Shown piece by piece: positions 9,201-16,790 of a DNA stretch of 64,000 nt. The notes beneath the pieces are model-generated. The model saw only the letters and a list, made by a program, of their open reading frames with translations, searched no databases and was not told the origin of the DNA. The translations under genes and the position numbers were made by a program. This stretch comes from Bdellovibrio sp. ZAP7 (GTDB lineage Bacteria > Bdellovibrionota > Bdellovibrionia > Bdellovibrionales > Bdellovibrionaceae), in the NCBI RefSeq assembly GCF_006874645.1, contig NZ_CP030082.1, forward strand, positions 3,844,001 through 3,908,000, read 5' to 3'. The first letter of the stretch is position 1; every line of letters starts with the position of its first letter.

Positions 9201-9239
9201 GCTTCCAAATTTAATCCCAAAGCTCTTGCAGACGACTAA
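6210..9239 (+). CDS. RND/MMPL-family exporter fused to a LolA-like outer-membrane lipoprotein-sorting domain
   Basis: This 1009-aa reading frame has two parts. Residues 1-750 form an RND permease of the MMPL type: a membrane helix at 13-32, a periplasmic loop, a helix bundle at about 215-370, a second loop at 415-590 and a second bundle at 595-740. Residues 752-1009 match the 'outer membrane lipoprotein-sorting protein' family (LolA fold), with WIYLPSSKQVRRLTGENSKG as its best-known block. In other bacteria these are two adjacent genes. The start has AAAGGA about 10 bases upstream. It probably exports a lipid or lipoprotein with the DUF1302-like porin. See the separate entry on the internal start. 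Confidence 0.85.
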   Translation: MLRLPLKISKKALAITSLIGVIIITLASLFALPKLTTQYSLKQFLPKDNALLKLDEKSRQTFQLSEVQPFIITAKVNKDNGDWFNQSKISDLEQLTELVSNFPGVRTALSLATVQGAISNENGLSVGPLLKNVPVQNWRTETLANPIIAPTLISKDGKTASIIVSINRLNTHELTALRQNLQVTATAALPFADVQLGGTPAVQTDVGQLLQTELRNFVVLGFVACFIVLALIFSNFSPLVISFIVIVCANILVVAVMALVGLPFSILSTTIPILTTVDVVSLCIHTLLRYAEEKKASPEKSHEDLVMMTLKAILKPNMIASLTTMIGFLSLLTTNVPLIREYGVTAAISIVTGWIVTTILLFPLLLFLKGPQAREWAWAKARWGLYLFRRSGLWTTGIIIVSLGLALKGHSLSWSARLFDDLPQNHQVRLSTETIDRELGGMIPVDIEIAGGQDSWNDPKLIERLDSLSADLRQTKGIGSVVSLPDLVAAASFQHSRLPASRSSTAEIFFLYSLSNESPLKNFLNADSSKTRVSVRTQDLPGNELHALVQVVREKTEKAFPGMGVQVTGMGSTIHSLNNDLSHELIFGFWQSMLAIVVVLVFVFKSLRWSLVACIPNLVPPAALLGFLAISETPIKPSVAIIFSIALGLAFNNTVYLLSRLRVMQKNTKSGKLDIEKALWLEGNPCLISSLTLLAGFSVFMASYFAMNRIFGFYMLLSMLAGLVGDLILLPTMLKSCPWLLGPLRFKKEKVMATAASILLAIIVISTPFKLWAQGLPTAETLGKEMSSRISTKDETFIAEMKIIEADGSKKERQMQIWRMSPSKKDHSMMVRMLKPADLKGTALLATMKNDKEDKWIYLPSSKQVRRLTGENSKGGILGSELSAEDFDFNRDSSATTTVKKELEVKGAKFYLVESDVSANSPNYSKIVSYVSAKEFLPIKAECFDKQSKLVKTIDFGDYKKLPGGKFRAGSIKIRNVQNKRGTDITLSDIKINQNLKASKFNPKALADD
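8451..8465 (+). promoter_or_regulatory. internal ribosome-binding site and start codon for the LolA-like half
   Basis: Inside the fused exporter frame, AAGGAG (8451-8456) is followed after 6 bases by ATG (8463), codon 752. The next 25 residues (MATAASILLAIIVISTPFKL, then WAQG) look like a Sec signal peptide with an A-Q-G cleavage site. The LolA-like protein can therefore be made on its own as a 258-aa secreted product from 8463-9239, as in two-gene relatives. Confidence 0.6.
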
Positions 9240-9340
9240 TATTATAAATTATTGAAAATATTAGAAAATTCATAGGACCTTGACAAAATTTTGCCGTAAC
9301 TCAGATTGAAAATACAGGCAATATTTTGAAAGGAGGTCTT

Positions 9341-9502
9341 ATGAAAGTCTTAAACTTGCGTTCATTAATTCAAGACATTGTTCTATTTCTAGGGATAACA
9401 GCCCTATTAACAATCATTGTGAATACCACGACTCCCCCCGAATCTATGACTACGGCGTCGATGACATCATCGGCCTCTGAAAAATATTTGGCGACACCTT
9501 GA
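9341..9502 (+). CDS. 53-aa membrane-anchored peptide upstream of hsp20
   Basis: AAAGGAGG lies 5 bases before ATG 9341, and the frame runs to TGA at 9500-9502. The peptide has one hydrophobic helix (residues 11-27, DIVLFLGITALLTIIVN) followed by a Thr/Ser/Pro/Met-rich tail, so it is probably a single-pass membrane or secreted peptide. A TTGACA element at 9280-9285 may mark the promoter. It is co-oriented with the small heat-shock gene 54 bases downstream, which has a similarly strong ribosome-binding site. No homologue is recognised. Confidence 0.5.
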   Translation: MKVLNLRSLIQDIVLFLGITALLTIIVNTTTPPESMTTASMTSSASEKYLATP

Positions 9503-9556
9503 CAGGGTAATTTCCAAAATCAGTTTTTAAAAAACAAACCATAAAGGAGGTATGAA

Positions 9557-10024
9557 ATGAGAATGTTAACAACTACACCATATTGGACAACACGCAGTCT
9601 TACTTCTGGACTCTCCAGTATGTTCGATGAAATGGAGCATATTGCAAAAATTTATGATGATCGGGATTTCACTCCCGCCTGCGATCTTACTGAAAATGAA
9701 ACGCATTACTTCATGAGCATGGATCTGCCAGGGTTAAATAAAGAAGACTTAAAAATTGATATTACCAACAACCTTTTGACGGTCTCTGGTGAGCGAAAAA
9801 GAAATTCAGCAGACGACAGTCGAAAATATCAATTGTTTGAAAGAAGACATGGCTTTTTCAAACGAAGCTTTACACTTCCCTCAAGCATTGAATCTGCGAA
9901 AGTAGAAGCTCGCTATGAAAATGGAGTATTAGAGCTGTACCTTCCTAAAACCGAAGCTGCAAGGCCAAGAAAAATTGAGATTCAAGACGGAAAAACCGGA
10001 ATTTTCGAACGTCTGATTGGCTAA
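9557..10024 (+). CDS. Hsp20/alpha-crystallin small heat-shock protein
   Basis: This 155-aa protein contains an alpha-crystallin domain at about residues 36-140: PACDLTENETHYFMSMDLPG, LKIDITNNLLTVSGER, FFKRSFTLP and the conserved ENGVLEL(Y)LPK near the end. It is an ATP-independent holdase that binds unfolding proteins in the cytoplasm. GGAGG (9546-9550) precedes the start. A two-codon ATG-AAA-TGA at 9552-9560 overlaps the start codon, a curiosity that could couple or dampen initiation. A symmetric terminator follows. Confidence 0.92.
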   Translation: MRMLTTTPYWTTRSLTSGLSSMFDEMEHIAKIYDDRDFTPACDLTENETHYFMSMDLPGLNKEDLKIDITNNLLTVSGERKRNSADDSRKYQLFERRHGFFKRSFTLPSSIESAKVEARYENGVLELYLPKTEAARPRKIEIQDGKTGIFERLIG

Positions 10025-10050
10025 ACCACCACGTTCTCTCTCCCTGTCCC

Positions 10051-10090
10051 AGTGTAGGCTTCTTCACCGAGGAGCCTACACTCTTATTGT
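10051..10090. terminator. bidirectional terminator between hsp20 and psuG
   Basis: A perfect 10-bp inverted repeat (AGTGTAGGCT / AGCCTACACT) with a 12-base loop lies between the convergent hsp20 and psuG genes. The T-tract is weak on the plus side (CTTATT). The position argues for termination rather than regulation. Confidence 0.6.
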
Positions 10091-10120
10091 GCTATCTGCG
10101 AGCCGCCCTCTCTAGAAATG

Positions 10121-11038
10121 CTATTTGGCTGCGTATGCGGCAGCGATATGAGCCGCAAGCTTCGCGTTATTTAGAACCAACTGAATATTCGTCTCAAGGC
10201 TTTTTCCGGCCGTCAGCTCTTTCACTTTTCCTAACAGGAATGGAGTGGAGTCTTTCCCTTTGATTCCCTTTTCATTCATCTCAGCTAACGCATTGTTGAT
10301 GACTTTTTCCATTTCTTTAAAATCCAGAGAGTATTCTTTAGGAGCGGGGTTTGCGATCACCACTCCGCCATTCAAGCCCAAATTCCATTTTGCTCGCAGG
10401 ATCTCAGCAATATTTTCTGCCGTCTCGACATTTGCATCTACTTTAAATCCACTTTCACGAGTATAGAACGCTGGCAGTTCGGATGTTTGATATCCCAGCA
10501 CGGGGACACCTTTTGTTTCAAGGTATTCCAGAGTTAAACCGATATCGAGAATAGATTTAGCACCCGCACAGATCACCGCAACATTCGTTTGAGCAAGCTC
10601 TTCCAAGTCTGCAGAAATATCCATCGTCTGTTCAGCACCGCGATGCACGCCACCGATACCGCCCGTTGCAAAAATCGAAATTCCTGCAAGTTCCGCAATG
10701 ATCATCGTGCTCGCAACTGTTGTTGCGCCGTCTTTTTTTGCAGCAACAATCATCGGAATATCCCGGCGACTGACTTTTGCGATCTGCATTCCCTTTTTCG
10801 CAAAGCTTTCGATTTCAGGTTTGGAAAGACCCGCACGCAAAACACCATCAATGATCGCGATCGTCGCTGGAACCGCGCCATGGGAACGCACCTGCTCTTC
10901 GACCGCCAAGGCCATTTCATAATTCTGCGGATACGGCATCCCGTGAGAGATAATCGTCGACTCCAGGGCGACAACGGGTTTACCGGCCTTTAAGGCCTCT
11001 GCAACTTCATCGGTTAGCTGAACTTTTAGGTGTTTCAT
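10121..11038 (-). CDS. psuG: pseudouridine-5'-phosphate glycosidase
   Basis: This 305-aa enzyme is close to E. coli PsuG throughout: [88 protein letters not shown] and STPFLLGKV. It cleaves pseudouridine 5'-phosphate to uracil and ribose 5-phosphate, salvaging RNA-derived pseudouridine, which is sensible in a predator that degrades prey RNA. ATG 11038 gives the family's usual start; an upstream TTG at 11074 would add 12 unrelated residues. No psuK kinase gene is adjacent. Confidence 0.93.
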   Translation of the reverse strand: MKHLKVQLTDEVAEALKAGKPVVALESTIISHGMPYPQNYEMALAVEEQVRSHGAVPATIAIIDGVLRAGLSKPEIESFAKKGMQIAKVSRRDIPMIVAAKKDGATTVASTMIIAELAGISIFATGGIGGVHRGAEQTMDISADLEELAQTNVAVICAGAKSILDIGLTLEYLETKGVPVLGYQTSELPAFYTRESGFKVDANVETAENIAEILRAKWNLGLNGGVVIANPAPKEYSLDFKEMEKVINNALAEMNEKGIKGKDSTPFLLGKVKELTAGKSLETNIQLVLNNAKLAAHIAAAYAAK

Positions 11039-11213
11039 GCGAGGCAATCTGCCAGTTTTTATAAAGCAGGGCAATTCAGATTAAGAAGCTTGAAAATTCC
11101 ACCGAAGTGCAGACTTTTTAAACATGATAGTCTTCACTAAGACAGCCAGTTTCTTCAGTATTCGGTTGCTAATAAGCACAAGCAAGGTTGCAATAAAGAC
11201 TCACGGAGGAACC

Positions 11214-11546
11214 ATGAGAATTCTAGTATTGATCATATCAGTATTTTGCTCTGCACAAGCCTTGGCGATGACTTCATCGGAAATGAGAGCAAAGGGCTGC
11301 ATCCCTTTCCGCCAAGAGGACGGAACGATCACGATGAAATGCAAAGCGCCGCCGTACCAAATTCAAGAAGCCCACGAGCTAGAATTAAAAGCTGGTGACG
11401 TGATTACTGAAATCAATGGTGAACCGGTCGACAGCCCAGCCAAAGCCATGGAACTTTATCAGTCGCAGAAGGCCTCAACGATGTCCATCGAACGTGCCCC
11501 TCAAGAAGCGCGTGGCATTAATGAAGAGACGACAGATAACAATTAA
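11214..11546 (+). CDS. small secreted protein with a C-terminal PDZ-like segment
   Basis: This 110-aa protein starts at ATG 11214 with GGAGGA just upstream. MRILVLIISVFCSAQALA is a Sec signal. After a Cys-containing region (GCIPFRQ, TMKCKAPPY), the segment ELKAGDVITEINGEPVDSPA matches the end of PDZ domains, as in GspC or HtrA-like proteins (GDxIxxINGxPV). It probably acts in the periplasm as a peptide-binding or scaffold protein. Monocistronic, with a terminator immediately after. Confidence 0.7.
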   Translation: MRILVLIISVFCSAQALAMTSSEMRAKGCIPFRQEDGTITMKCKAPPYQIQEAHELELKAGDVITEINGEPVDSPAKAMELYQSQKASTMSIERAPQEARGINEETTDNN

Positions 11547-11558
11547 GTGAGAATTTTT

Positions 11559-11586
11559 AGGCACTCCGCCGTGAGTGCCTGTTTTT
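11559..11586 (+). terminator. rho-independent terminator
   Basis: The stem AGGCACT / AGTGCCT with an 8-base loop is followed by G and five Ts. It ends the PDZ-like gene and separates it from the polysaccharide operon. Confidence 0.75.
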
Positions 11587-11657
11587 CTTTCATTAAAAAG
11601 CAGAAATTGCCGATTCAGGGTTGCGGAAACCATCAAACATAAAATAGATTTCTGAGC

Positions 11658-12818
11658 ATGAAAACTCTGCTTTTTGTATTCGGTACTCGTCCTGAAGCCA
11701 TCAAATGTGCGCCTGTTATTTTAAAAGCCCAAAAAGATCCGCGCTTTAAAGTTCTTGTCTGTTCGACAGGTCAGCATCGCGAAATGATTCGTCCATTATT
11801 CGATTTTTTTGGCATCAAACCTGATTTCGACTTGGATCTTATGCGCCCAGGACAAACTTTGATTGATATTTCCATGGGAGTGATGGCGGGTTTAAATAAA
11901 ATCCTGAATGAAAACAAAATCGACGCCGTCGTCGTTCAAGGTGATACGACAAGTGGGTTTATCGGAAGCCTGGTTGCTTTCTATAACAAAGTTTCTGTCG
12001 TTCATATCGAGGCCGGCCTTCGCTCGGGAGACATCTACTCCCCCTTCCCTGAAGAGTTTAATCGCAAAGGCACAGCTTTGGTTTCTAAAGTGCACTTGGC
12101 ACCCACTGAGACGGCGAAAGAAAATCTTTTACGCGAACACTATCCGGCTGAAGATATCTTCGTAACCGGCAACACCGGTATCGATGCATTGTTTGAAGTG
12201 AAAAGAAAAATCGCAGCCACTCCGCAGCTTCAAACTGAAGTGGCTGGAAAATACTCTTTCCTGAATCCAAAACGCAAAATGATTTTGGTAACAGTTCATC
12301 GTCGTGAATCCTTCGGTGAACCTATGGAAGAAGTGATGAAAGGATTGCTGGAGCTTTCCCGTCGCGAAGACCTGGAATTGATGATTCCACTTCATATGAA
12401 TCCCCAAGTTCGTGCCTCTGCTAAAAAGATTTTTGGGGACAACGCCCAGTGGATCGATAAGGGTGAAACTTTAAATCCAGCTAACAAAATCTGGCTGTGT
12501 GAGCCCGTCGACTATGTTCCGTTTATCTATCTGATGGATAAAGCCCACATGATCATTACTGATTCTGGTGGTGTTCAAGAGGAAGCTCCGTCTTTGGGTA
12601 AGCCTATATTGGTTGCCAGAGAAAAAACTGAGCGCCCCGAAGCCATTGCTGCCGGGACGTCTAAATTAATCCCACTTGAGCAGGCCAAATTCTTCAAAAT
12701 GGCTAGCGAAGTATTGGACACTCCTGAAATTTTTAACCGTATGTCACAGGCTAAAAACCCTTTTGGCGACGGTAAAGCATCTGAGAAAATCTTAGATATT
12801 CTGGACACCAAACTTTAA
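11658..12818 (+). CDS. wecB: UDP-N-acetylglucosamine 2-epimerase (non-hydrolysing)
   Basis: This 386-aa enzyme, of standard family length, interconverts UDP-GlcNAc and UDP-ManNAc in the cytoplasm. Motifs include GTRPEAIKCAPVI at the N terminus, VQGDTTSGF, HIEAGLRSGD, VTVHRRESFGEP and TDSGGVQEEAPSLGKP, matching substrate-binding and catalytic segments of WecB. As first gene of the polysaccharide operon it probably supplies UDP-ManNAc to the NfrB-like transferase downstream. In E. coli, WecB is likewise needed with NfrA/NfrB to make the phage N4 receptor glycan. Confidence 0.95.
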   Translation: MKTLLFVFGTRPEAIKCAPVILKAQKDPRFKVLVCSTGQHREMIRPLFDFFGIKPDFDLDLMRPGQTLIDISMGVMAGLNKILNENKIDAVVVQGDTTSGFIGSLVAFYNKVSVVHIEAGLRSGDIYSPFPEEFNRKGTALVSKVHLAPTETAKENLLREHYPAEDIFVTGNTGIDALFEVKRKIAATPQLQTEVAGKYSFLNPKRKMILVTVHRRESFGEPMEEVMKGLLELSRREDLELMIPLHMNPQVRASAKKIFGDNAQWIDKGETLNPANKIWLCEPVDYVPFIYLMDKAHMIITDSGGVQEEAPSLGKPILVAREKTERPEAIAAGTSKLIPLEQAKFFKMASEVLDTPEIFNRMSQAKNPFGDGKASEKILDILDTKL

Positions 12819-12859
12819 CATTAGAGAATACGTTCCAGAAACTTCCATGAAAATTCTGC

Positions 12860-12885
12860 ACCGGCATTGTAATACAAATGCCGGT
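12860..12885 (+). promoter_or_regulatory. hairpin between wecB and the beta-barrel gene
   Basis: A perfect 9-bp inverted repeat (ACCGGCATT / AATGCCGGT) with an 8-base loop sits in the 125-base gap after wecB. No T-run follows, so it is not a standard terminator; it may stabilise the upstream mRNA or partly attenuate transcription. It also buries an alternative in-frame ATG at 12878, supporting the later start at 12944. Confidence 0.5.
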
Positions 12886-12943
12886 CGTATATACCACCGA
12901 TGTAATCAAGAATTTGTCAATTCGGCGGTGGTTTATCGAACTC

Positions 12944-13651
12944 ATGGTACGTGTTCTGCGATATTCTGCTCTGAGCTTAATTTTATCTACAACATTAGTC
13001 ACGACCACTGCTCAAGCATCCTTCACTTCAAGTGGAGAAATCTATTCGGAAACGAATTACGTTCCTCAGTATGGTTTACTGACGGACACGCAGCTTCGTT
13101 ATGTCTTTTACAAAGACGAATTGGCCGCGGTCTATTTAGGTGCGGTCGTTCAACGTCAGGATAAGACATCCACCGATCAAGACACCCTCTACAACAAAGA
13201 ATATCTGATGGCCGAGGTGGGCTTCCGATTCAAAATCTGGAAGAACTTGCACCTGCTTGCCGAAGCTCGCACTGAAGACCGCAGCCGCTGGGGCGTGTTC
13301 TTGGGTGATATGTGGATCTATCCGGTGAGCTCCGTAAATATGTTCACTGAGTTTTACGCTGAAGGCGTGTTGATGCCTTCTTATCATCACAACCCGGTAT
13401 CCACAGGTTGGATCAAACAAGGTCTGCGTTTTCAAATGGATCCGAATTTCATGATCGATCCTTACATTGAACTTTACGGTCGCCGCAGCCCTACTCCTGA
13501 TTTGGGTCGTGACACTGATCAAGCGCGCGCGGGCGTTCGCTTCTTGGGTGCCTGGGAAAAATGGAGCGTAGGTCTTTTGGTTTATGAAGCCTTCGTGAAA
13601 GACGAACGCAGCCATAACGAAGCCCTTTTGTACTTTGGAGGATCATTCTAA
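12944..13651 (+). CDS. small outer-membrane beta-barrel, resembling the NfrA C-terminal domain
   Basis: From ATG 12944 the 235-aa product has a clean Sec signal (MVRVLRYSALSLILS, then TTLVTTTAQA) and beta-hairpin repeats (YNKEYLMAEVGFRF, WKNLHLLAEARTEDRS, YALLYFGGSF-type end). The terminal Phe and repeated aromatic strands mark an outer-membrane barrel. Its overall pattern resembles the C-terminal domain of NfrA (phage N4 adsorption protein A); this is judged by eye. The stop overlaps the next start by one base (TAATG). An ATG at 12878 is possible but lies in a hairpin. Inference: export pore for the locus polysaccharide. Confidence 0.65.
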   Translation: MVRVLRYSALSLILSTTLVTTTAQASFTSSGEIYSETNYVPQYGLLTDTQLRYVFYKDELAAVYLGAVVQRQDKTSTDQDTLYNKEYLMAEVGFRFKIWKNLHLLAEARTEDRSRWGVFLGDMWIYPVSSVNMFTEFYAEGVLMPSYHHNPVSTGWIKQGLRFQMDPNFMIDPYIELYGRRSPTPDLGRDTDQARAGVRFLGAWEKWSVGLLVYEAFVKDERSHNEALLYFGGSF

Positions 13652-15030
13652 TGTTGTTTGATGCTCTATTTATCTTATTGGCATTCGCGGTTGTGATTGG
13701 CGCTCTGGTATTCACGTTAGATGACCTTTTCATCGATCTTTACGCGCTGATCTTTAGAATGAAACCGAAAGTTGTGACTTCTGATTTCATCACTAAGATC
13801 AAACAAGCTCCGGAAAAACATTTCGCAATTTTGATCGCAAACTGGAAAGAAGCAGAAGTCATCGCTCCGATGATTCGCGGAAACCTGCGCGGTCTTCAGT
13901 ACAATAACTACACTTTCTTTCTAGGTGTTTACCCGAATGACACGGCGACTTGGGAAGCTGCTAAAAAGCTTGAAGATCTATTTCCACACAAAGTCGTTGT
14001 GATCGTGAACACGCAACCTGGTCCGACTTCTAAAGGCCAGATGCTAAACGAGATGGCTCGTCAGATTATTGATTCGGAAATCGCTACCGGGCGCAAAATT
14101 GATTTGTTCTTGATGCAGGACTCTGAAGACGTGCTTCATCCACATTCACTCAGCTTGATGAATCACTATTCGTCTCAAGCAGACTTCGTGCAAATCCCGG
14201 TATTTTCTTTTGACGTTCCTGCCGCATCCCTGGTGGGTGGCGTTTACATCGATGAATTTTCGGAATCACACACCAAAGATCTGTTGGTTCGCGAGCGCAT
14301 GGGCGCAGCGATTCCGTCTGCGGGCGTGGGCACATGCATCGGTAAAAATCTGATGTTGAAACTTCAAGATGCGCAAGAAGGTCAGTTCTTAAAAGAAGAT
14401 ACTCTGACTGAGGACTATCACTTGGGCATGATGACGAAGCAATTGGGCTTTAAATCCAAGTTCGCTTGCGTTCAGTACGAAAAAGAAAATGGCAAAAAGG
14501 AATTCATCGCGACTCGCGAATACTTCCCGCATTTGATGCAGGCATCGATGCGCCAAAAATCCCGTTGGACTTTGGGAATTGCTTTCCAAGGTATGGATAA
14601 CCTTTCTTGGAATGGAACTTTCGTCGACAAATACTTCATGTGGAGAGATCGCCGCGGTCCTTTGAACAGCGTCTTGATCGTATTCTCTGCTTTGTTACTG
14701 GTTATGTTCGCTTCCGCACGCGCCACAGGACACCTGCCGGAAATTCTGCAAACGAATTTATTCCAAGCATTGTTGCTCCTGAATCTTCTGAATATGTCCG
14801 TGCGTGTAGTGCAACGAATGAAAGCCGTCTCTCGTACCAATGCGCGTATGCACATTGCGCTGGTACCCGTCAGATGGCTTCTTGCAAATGTTATTAATAT
14901 CGGCGCGACGGTGAAAGCTTATCGCCAATACAAAGAAAGTATCAGAACAGGAAAACGCCCGGCGTGGATTAAAACCGAGCACCGTATGCCTGAGCACTTT
15001 GGAAAAGAGATTGAGGTTCAAAGCACATGA
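13651..15030 (+). CDS. NfrB-like membrane glycosyltransferase family 2
   Basis: This 459-aa protein has N-terminal membrane segments (residues 3-35), a GT2 domain (about 55-330) and C-terminal membrane helices (about 340-395). Processive-synthase features are visible: FLMQDSED as the nucleotide-binding acidic motif, EDTLTEDYHLG for the catalytic base, and Q302-x2-R305-W306 (QKSRW). The domain order matches NfrB. It probably polymerises an amino sugar, most simply ManNAc from the upstream WecB, and passes it across the inner membrane. Translation is coupled at both ends (1-base and 4-base overlaps). No c-di-GMP-binding MshEN-like C-terminal domain is present. Confidence 0.85.
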   Translation: MLFDALFILLAFAVVIGALVFTLDDLFIDLYALIFRMKPKVVTSDFITKIKQAPEKHFAILIANWKEAEVIAPMIRGNLRGLQYNNYTFFLGVYPNDTATWEAAKKLEDLFPHKVVVIVNTQPGPTSKGQMLNEMARQIIDSEIATGRKIDLFLMQDSEDVLHPHSLSLMNHYSSQADFVQIPVFSFDVPAASLVGGVYIDEFSESHTKDLLVRERMGAAIPSAGVGTCIGKNLMLKLQDAQEGQFLKEDTLTEDYHLGMMTKQLGFKSKFACVQYEKENGKKEFIATREYFPHLMQASMRQKSRWTLGIAFQGMDNLSWNGTFVDKYFMWRDRRGPLNSVLIVFSALLLVMFASARATGHLPEILQTNLFQALLLLNLLNMSVRVVQRMKAVSRTNARMHIALVPVRWLLANVINIGATVKAYRQYKESIRTGKRPAWIKTEHRMPEHFGKEIEVQST

Positions 15031-16790
15031 GACCACTATTAGCGATTTTCAGTCTATTGCTTATCATGAGCGCCGCAACCGCAGCCAATGCGGCTTCTTG
15101 CGTGAATATCTATTATGATCGCTCACCCGATGCGACATACTGGATGGGCAAAACTTATGCGACTTTCTTGCAAAACCTTATGGGTCACTTCCCAGAGTAT
15201 CAGCAAGTCGTATCTACGGTAGAGTCCTACAAAAAAGGCGATATCGACAAGTGCGCAGCAACGATCTATATCGGATCTTATTTTGACAATGCAGTTCCTG
15301 CTGACTTCTTAAAAGATTTCACTGAAACGAAAACCAACGTGGCTTGGCTCGGTTACAACACCTGGAAACTGGGTAAAGACTTCGACAACGTCTTTGGCTA
15401 TAGCTATGAAAAGATCAGCTCCCTGGATCGCCAAAATCTTGATTTCAAAGCTCGCCCAAGTTTCTTTAAGAACATCCTCTATAAAGGTGAAAAGTTCTTT
15501 AAGTATGGCGATTTCAGCCAAACTCAAAACGGTCAATTCCTGGCGGAGTTCGAACAATCTTTGTTCAAACCGGTCGCTCCAGAAAAATCTCAAGTTTTAG
15601 CCAAAGCTCAACAAAACGTAACGGGCGAAGAAGCTCCGTACATTTTGCGTGCAGGCAATCACTTTTATGTGGCTGATGTTCCATTCAGCTTTATGCACGA
15701 AGCAGATCGATATCTGGTATTTGCTGACGTTCTATTTGATATCTTGAATGCCAAGCCTCGTCACAACGACAAGTATGCTTTCTTACGTATTGAAGACGTG
15801 CACGCCTTGGTTCCACTCAGCTGGTTGTACATCACGAACAAAGTTCTGAAAGAAGAACAAGTTCCGCTTAATATCTCGATTATCCCGATCTTTTACGATC
15901 CATTGAAACAATACACGAACAACCCTAACGAGCAGTTGTTATCCATGGACCGCGTTCCTGCATTCATGAATTACATCCAGGATTCCAAAGCACAAGGTGC
16001 AAACTTCATCTGGCACGGTGTTACTCACCAATACAAAAACCAATTCAACCCTCACTCCGGCACTTCCGGTGACGACTTTGAATTCTTTGATGTGGCTAAC
16101 AATGGCCCCATCGCTGAAGACAGCGTGGGTTATGTCATGGATAAACTTGAAGACGGATTCTCTGTTCTTCAAAAAGCCGGCATCACACCTAAAATCTGGT
16201 TAACGCCGCACTATCAAGCGAGCACTTTGGACAATATCATTTTCGCCAATGTGTTTTCCTGGAATGTGGGCCGCGTGATCTATTACAACTTTAAAGCTCA
16301 AGGTTTAACACCTTCTGCAGATCCAGCGTTGTGGCTTGAAACTAAAGCTGCCAACGGCAAGCAATTGCGCGATCAATTCTTTAAAGATTTGAAAGTGACA
16401 ACGGGTTCAAAAAACTGGAGCGGTCAGTTCTTCCCATACGAAATTTTTGGAGACGTGCACGGTCAACGTGTTATCCCTGAAAACCTGGGTAACTCGCAAC
16501 CATTCCAAAATGACCACGTAACAAATCCTCGCAGCAAAGAAGACATCGTAGCCGATGCGAAAAGAAACCTGGTATTGCGTGATGCTTGGGCTTCATTCTT
16601 CTATCACCCGTTCCTATTCACGACTTACGAAGATGGCGGACGTGGTTCCTACCCAGGCGATGCAAGTGAACTTCGTTTCATTTTGCAGGAGCTAAAAAAG
16701 ATGGGCTACAAGTTCATCGATATTAATGATTTTACGAATAAAAATACGAAATTTAAAAGACCTGAACCAATTTATAAGGATGTCCAGTAA
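15027..16790 (+). CDS. secreted DUF2334 polysaccharide deacetylase-like protein
   Basis: This 587-aa protein has a Sec signal (MRPLLAIFSLLLIMSAATAA). The N-terminal 210 residues form an unassigned domain. The second half carries DUF2334 features: YAFLRIEDVHALVP, LNISIIPIFYDP, NFIWHGVTHQ and ITPKIWLTPHYQAS, which supply the Asp, His and His residues expected for a metal-dependent carbohydrate esterase 4-like site. DUF2334 is distantly related to polysaccharide deacetylases. In this operon it would trim acetyl groups from the exported polymer in the periplasm. ATGA overlap with the transferase gene before it. Confidence 0.8.
   Translation: MRPLLAIFSLLLIMSAATAANAASCVNIYYDRSPDATYWMGKTYATFLQNLMGHFPEYQQVVSTVESYKKGDIDKCAATIYIGSYFDNAVPADFLKDFTETKTNVAWLGYNTWKLGKDFDNVFGYSYEKISSLDRQNLDFKARPSFFKNILYKGEKFFKYGDFSQTQNGQFLAEFEQSLFKPVAPEKSQVLAKAQQNVTGEEAPYILRAGNHFYVADVPFSFMHEADRYLVFADVLFDILNAKPRHNDKYAFLRIEDVHALVPLSWLYITNKVLKEEQVPLNISIIPIFYDPLKQYTNNPNEQLLSMDRVPAFMNYIQDSKAQGANFIWHGVTHQYKNQFNPHSGTSGDDFEFFDVANNGPIAEDSVGYVMDKLEDGFSVLQKAGITPKIWLTPHYQASTLDNIIFANVFSWNVGRVIYYNFKAQGLTPSADPALWLETKAANGKQLRDQFFKDLKVTTGSKNWSGQFFPYEIFGDVHGQRVIPENLGNSQPFQNDHVTNPRSKEDIVADAKRNLVLRDAWASFFYHPFLFTTYEDGGRGSYPGDASELRFILQELKKMGYKFIDINDFTNKNTKFKRPEPIYKDVQ

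Noticed and set aside
12878-12943. Upstream start for the NfrA-C-like barrel at 12878
   Set aside because: That ATG is buried in a 9-bp hairpin and would put a charged, non-signal segment ahead of a good Sec signal peptide.
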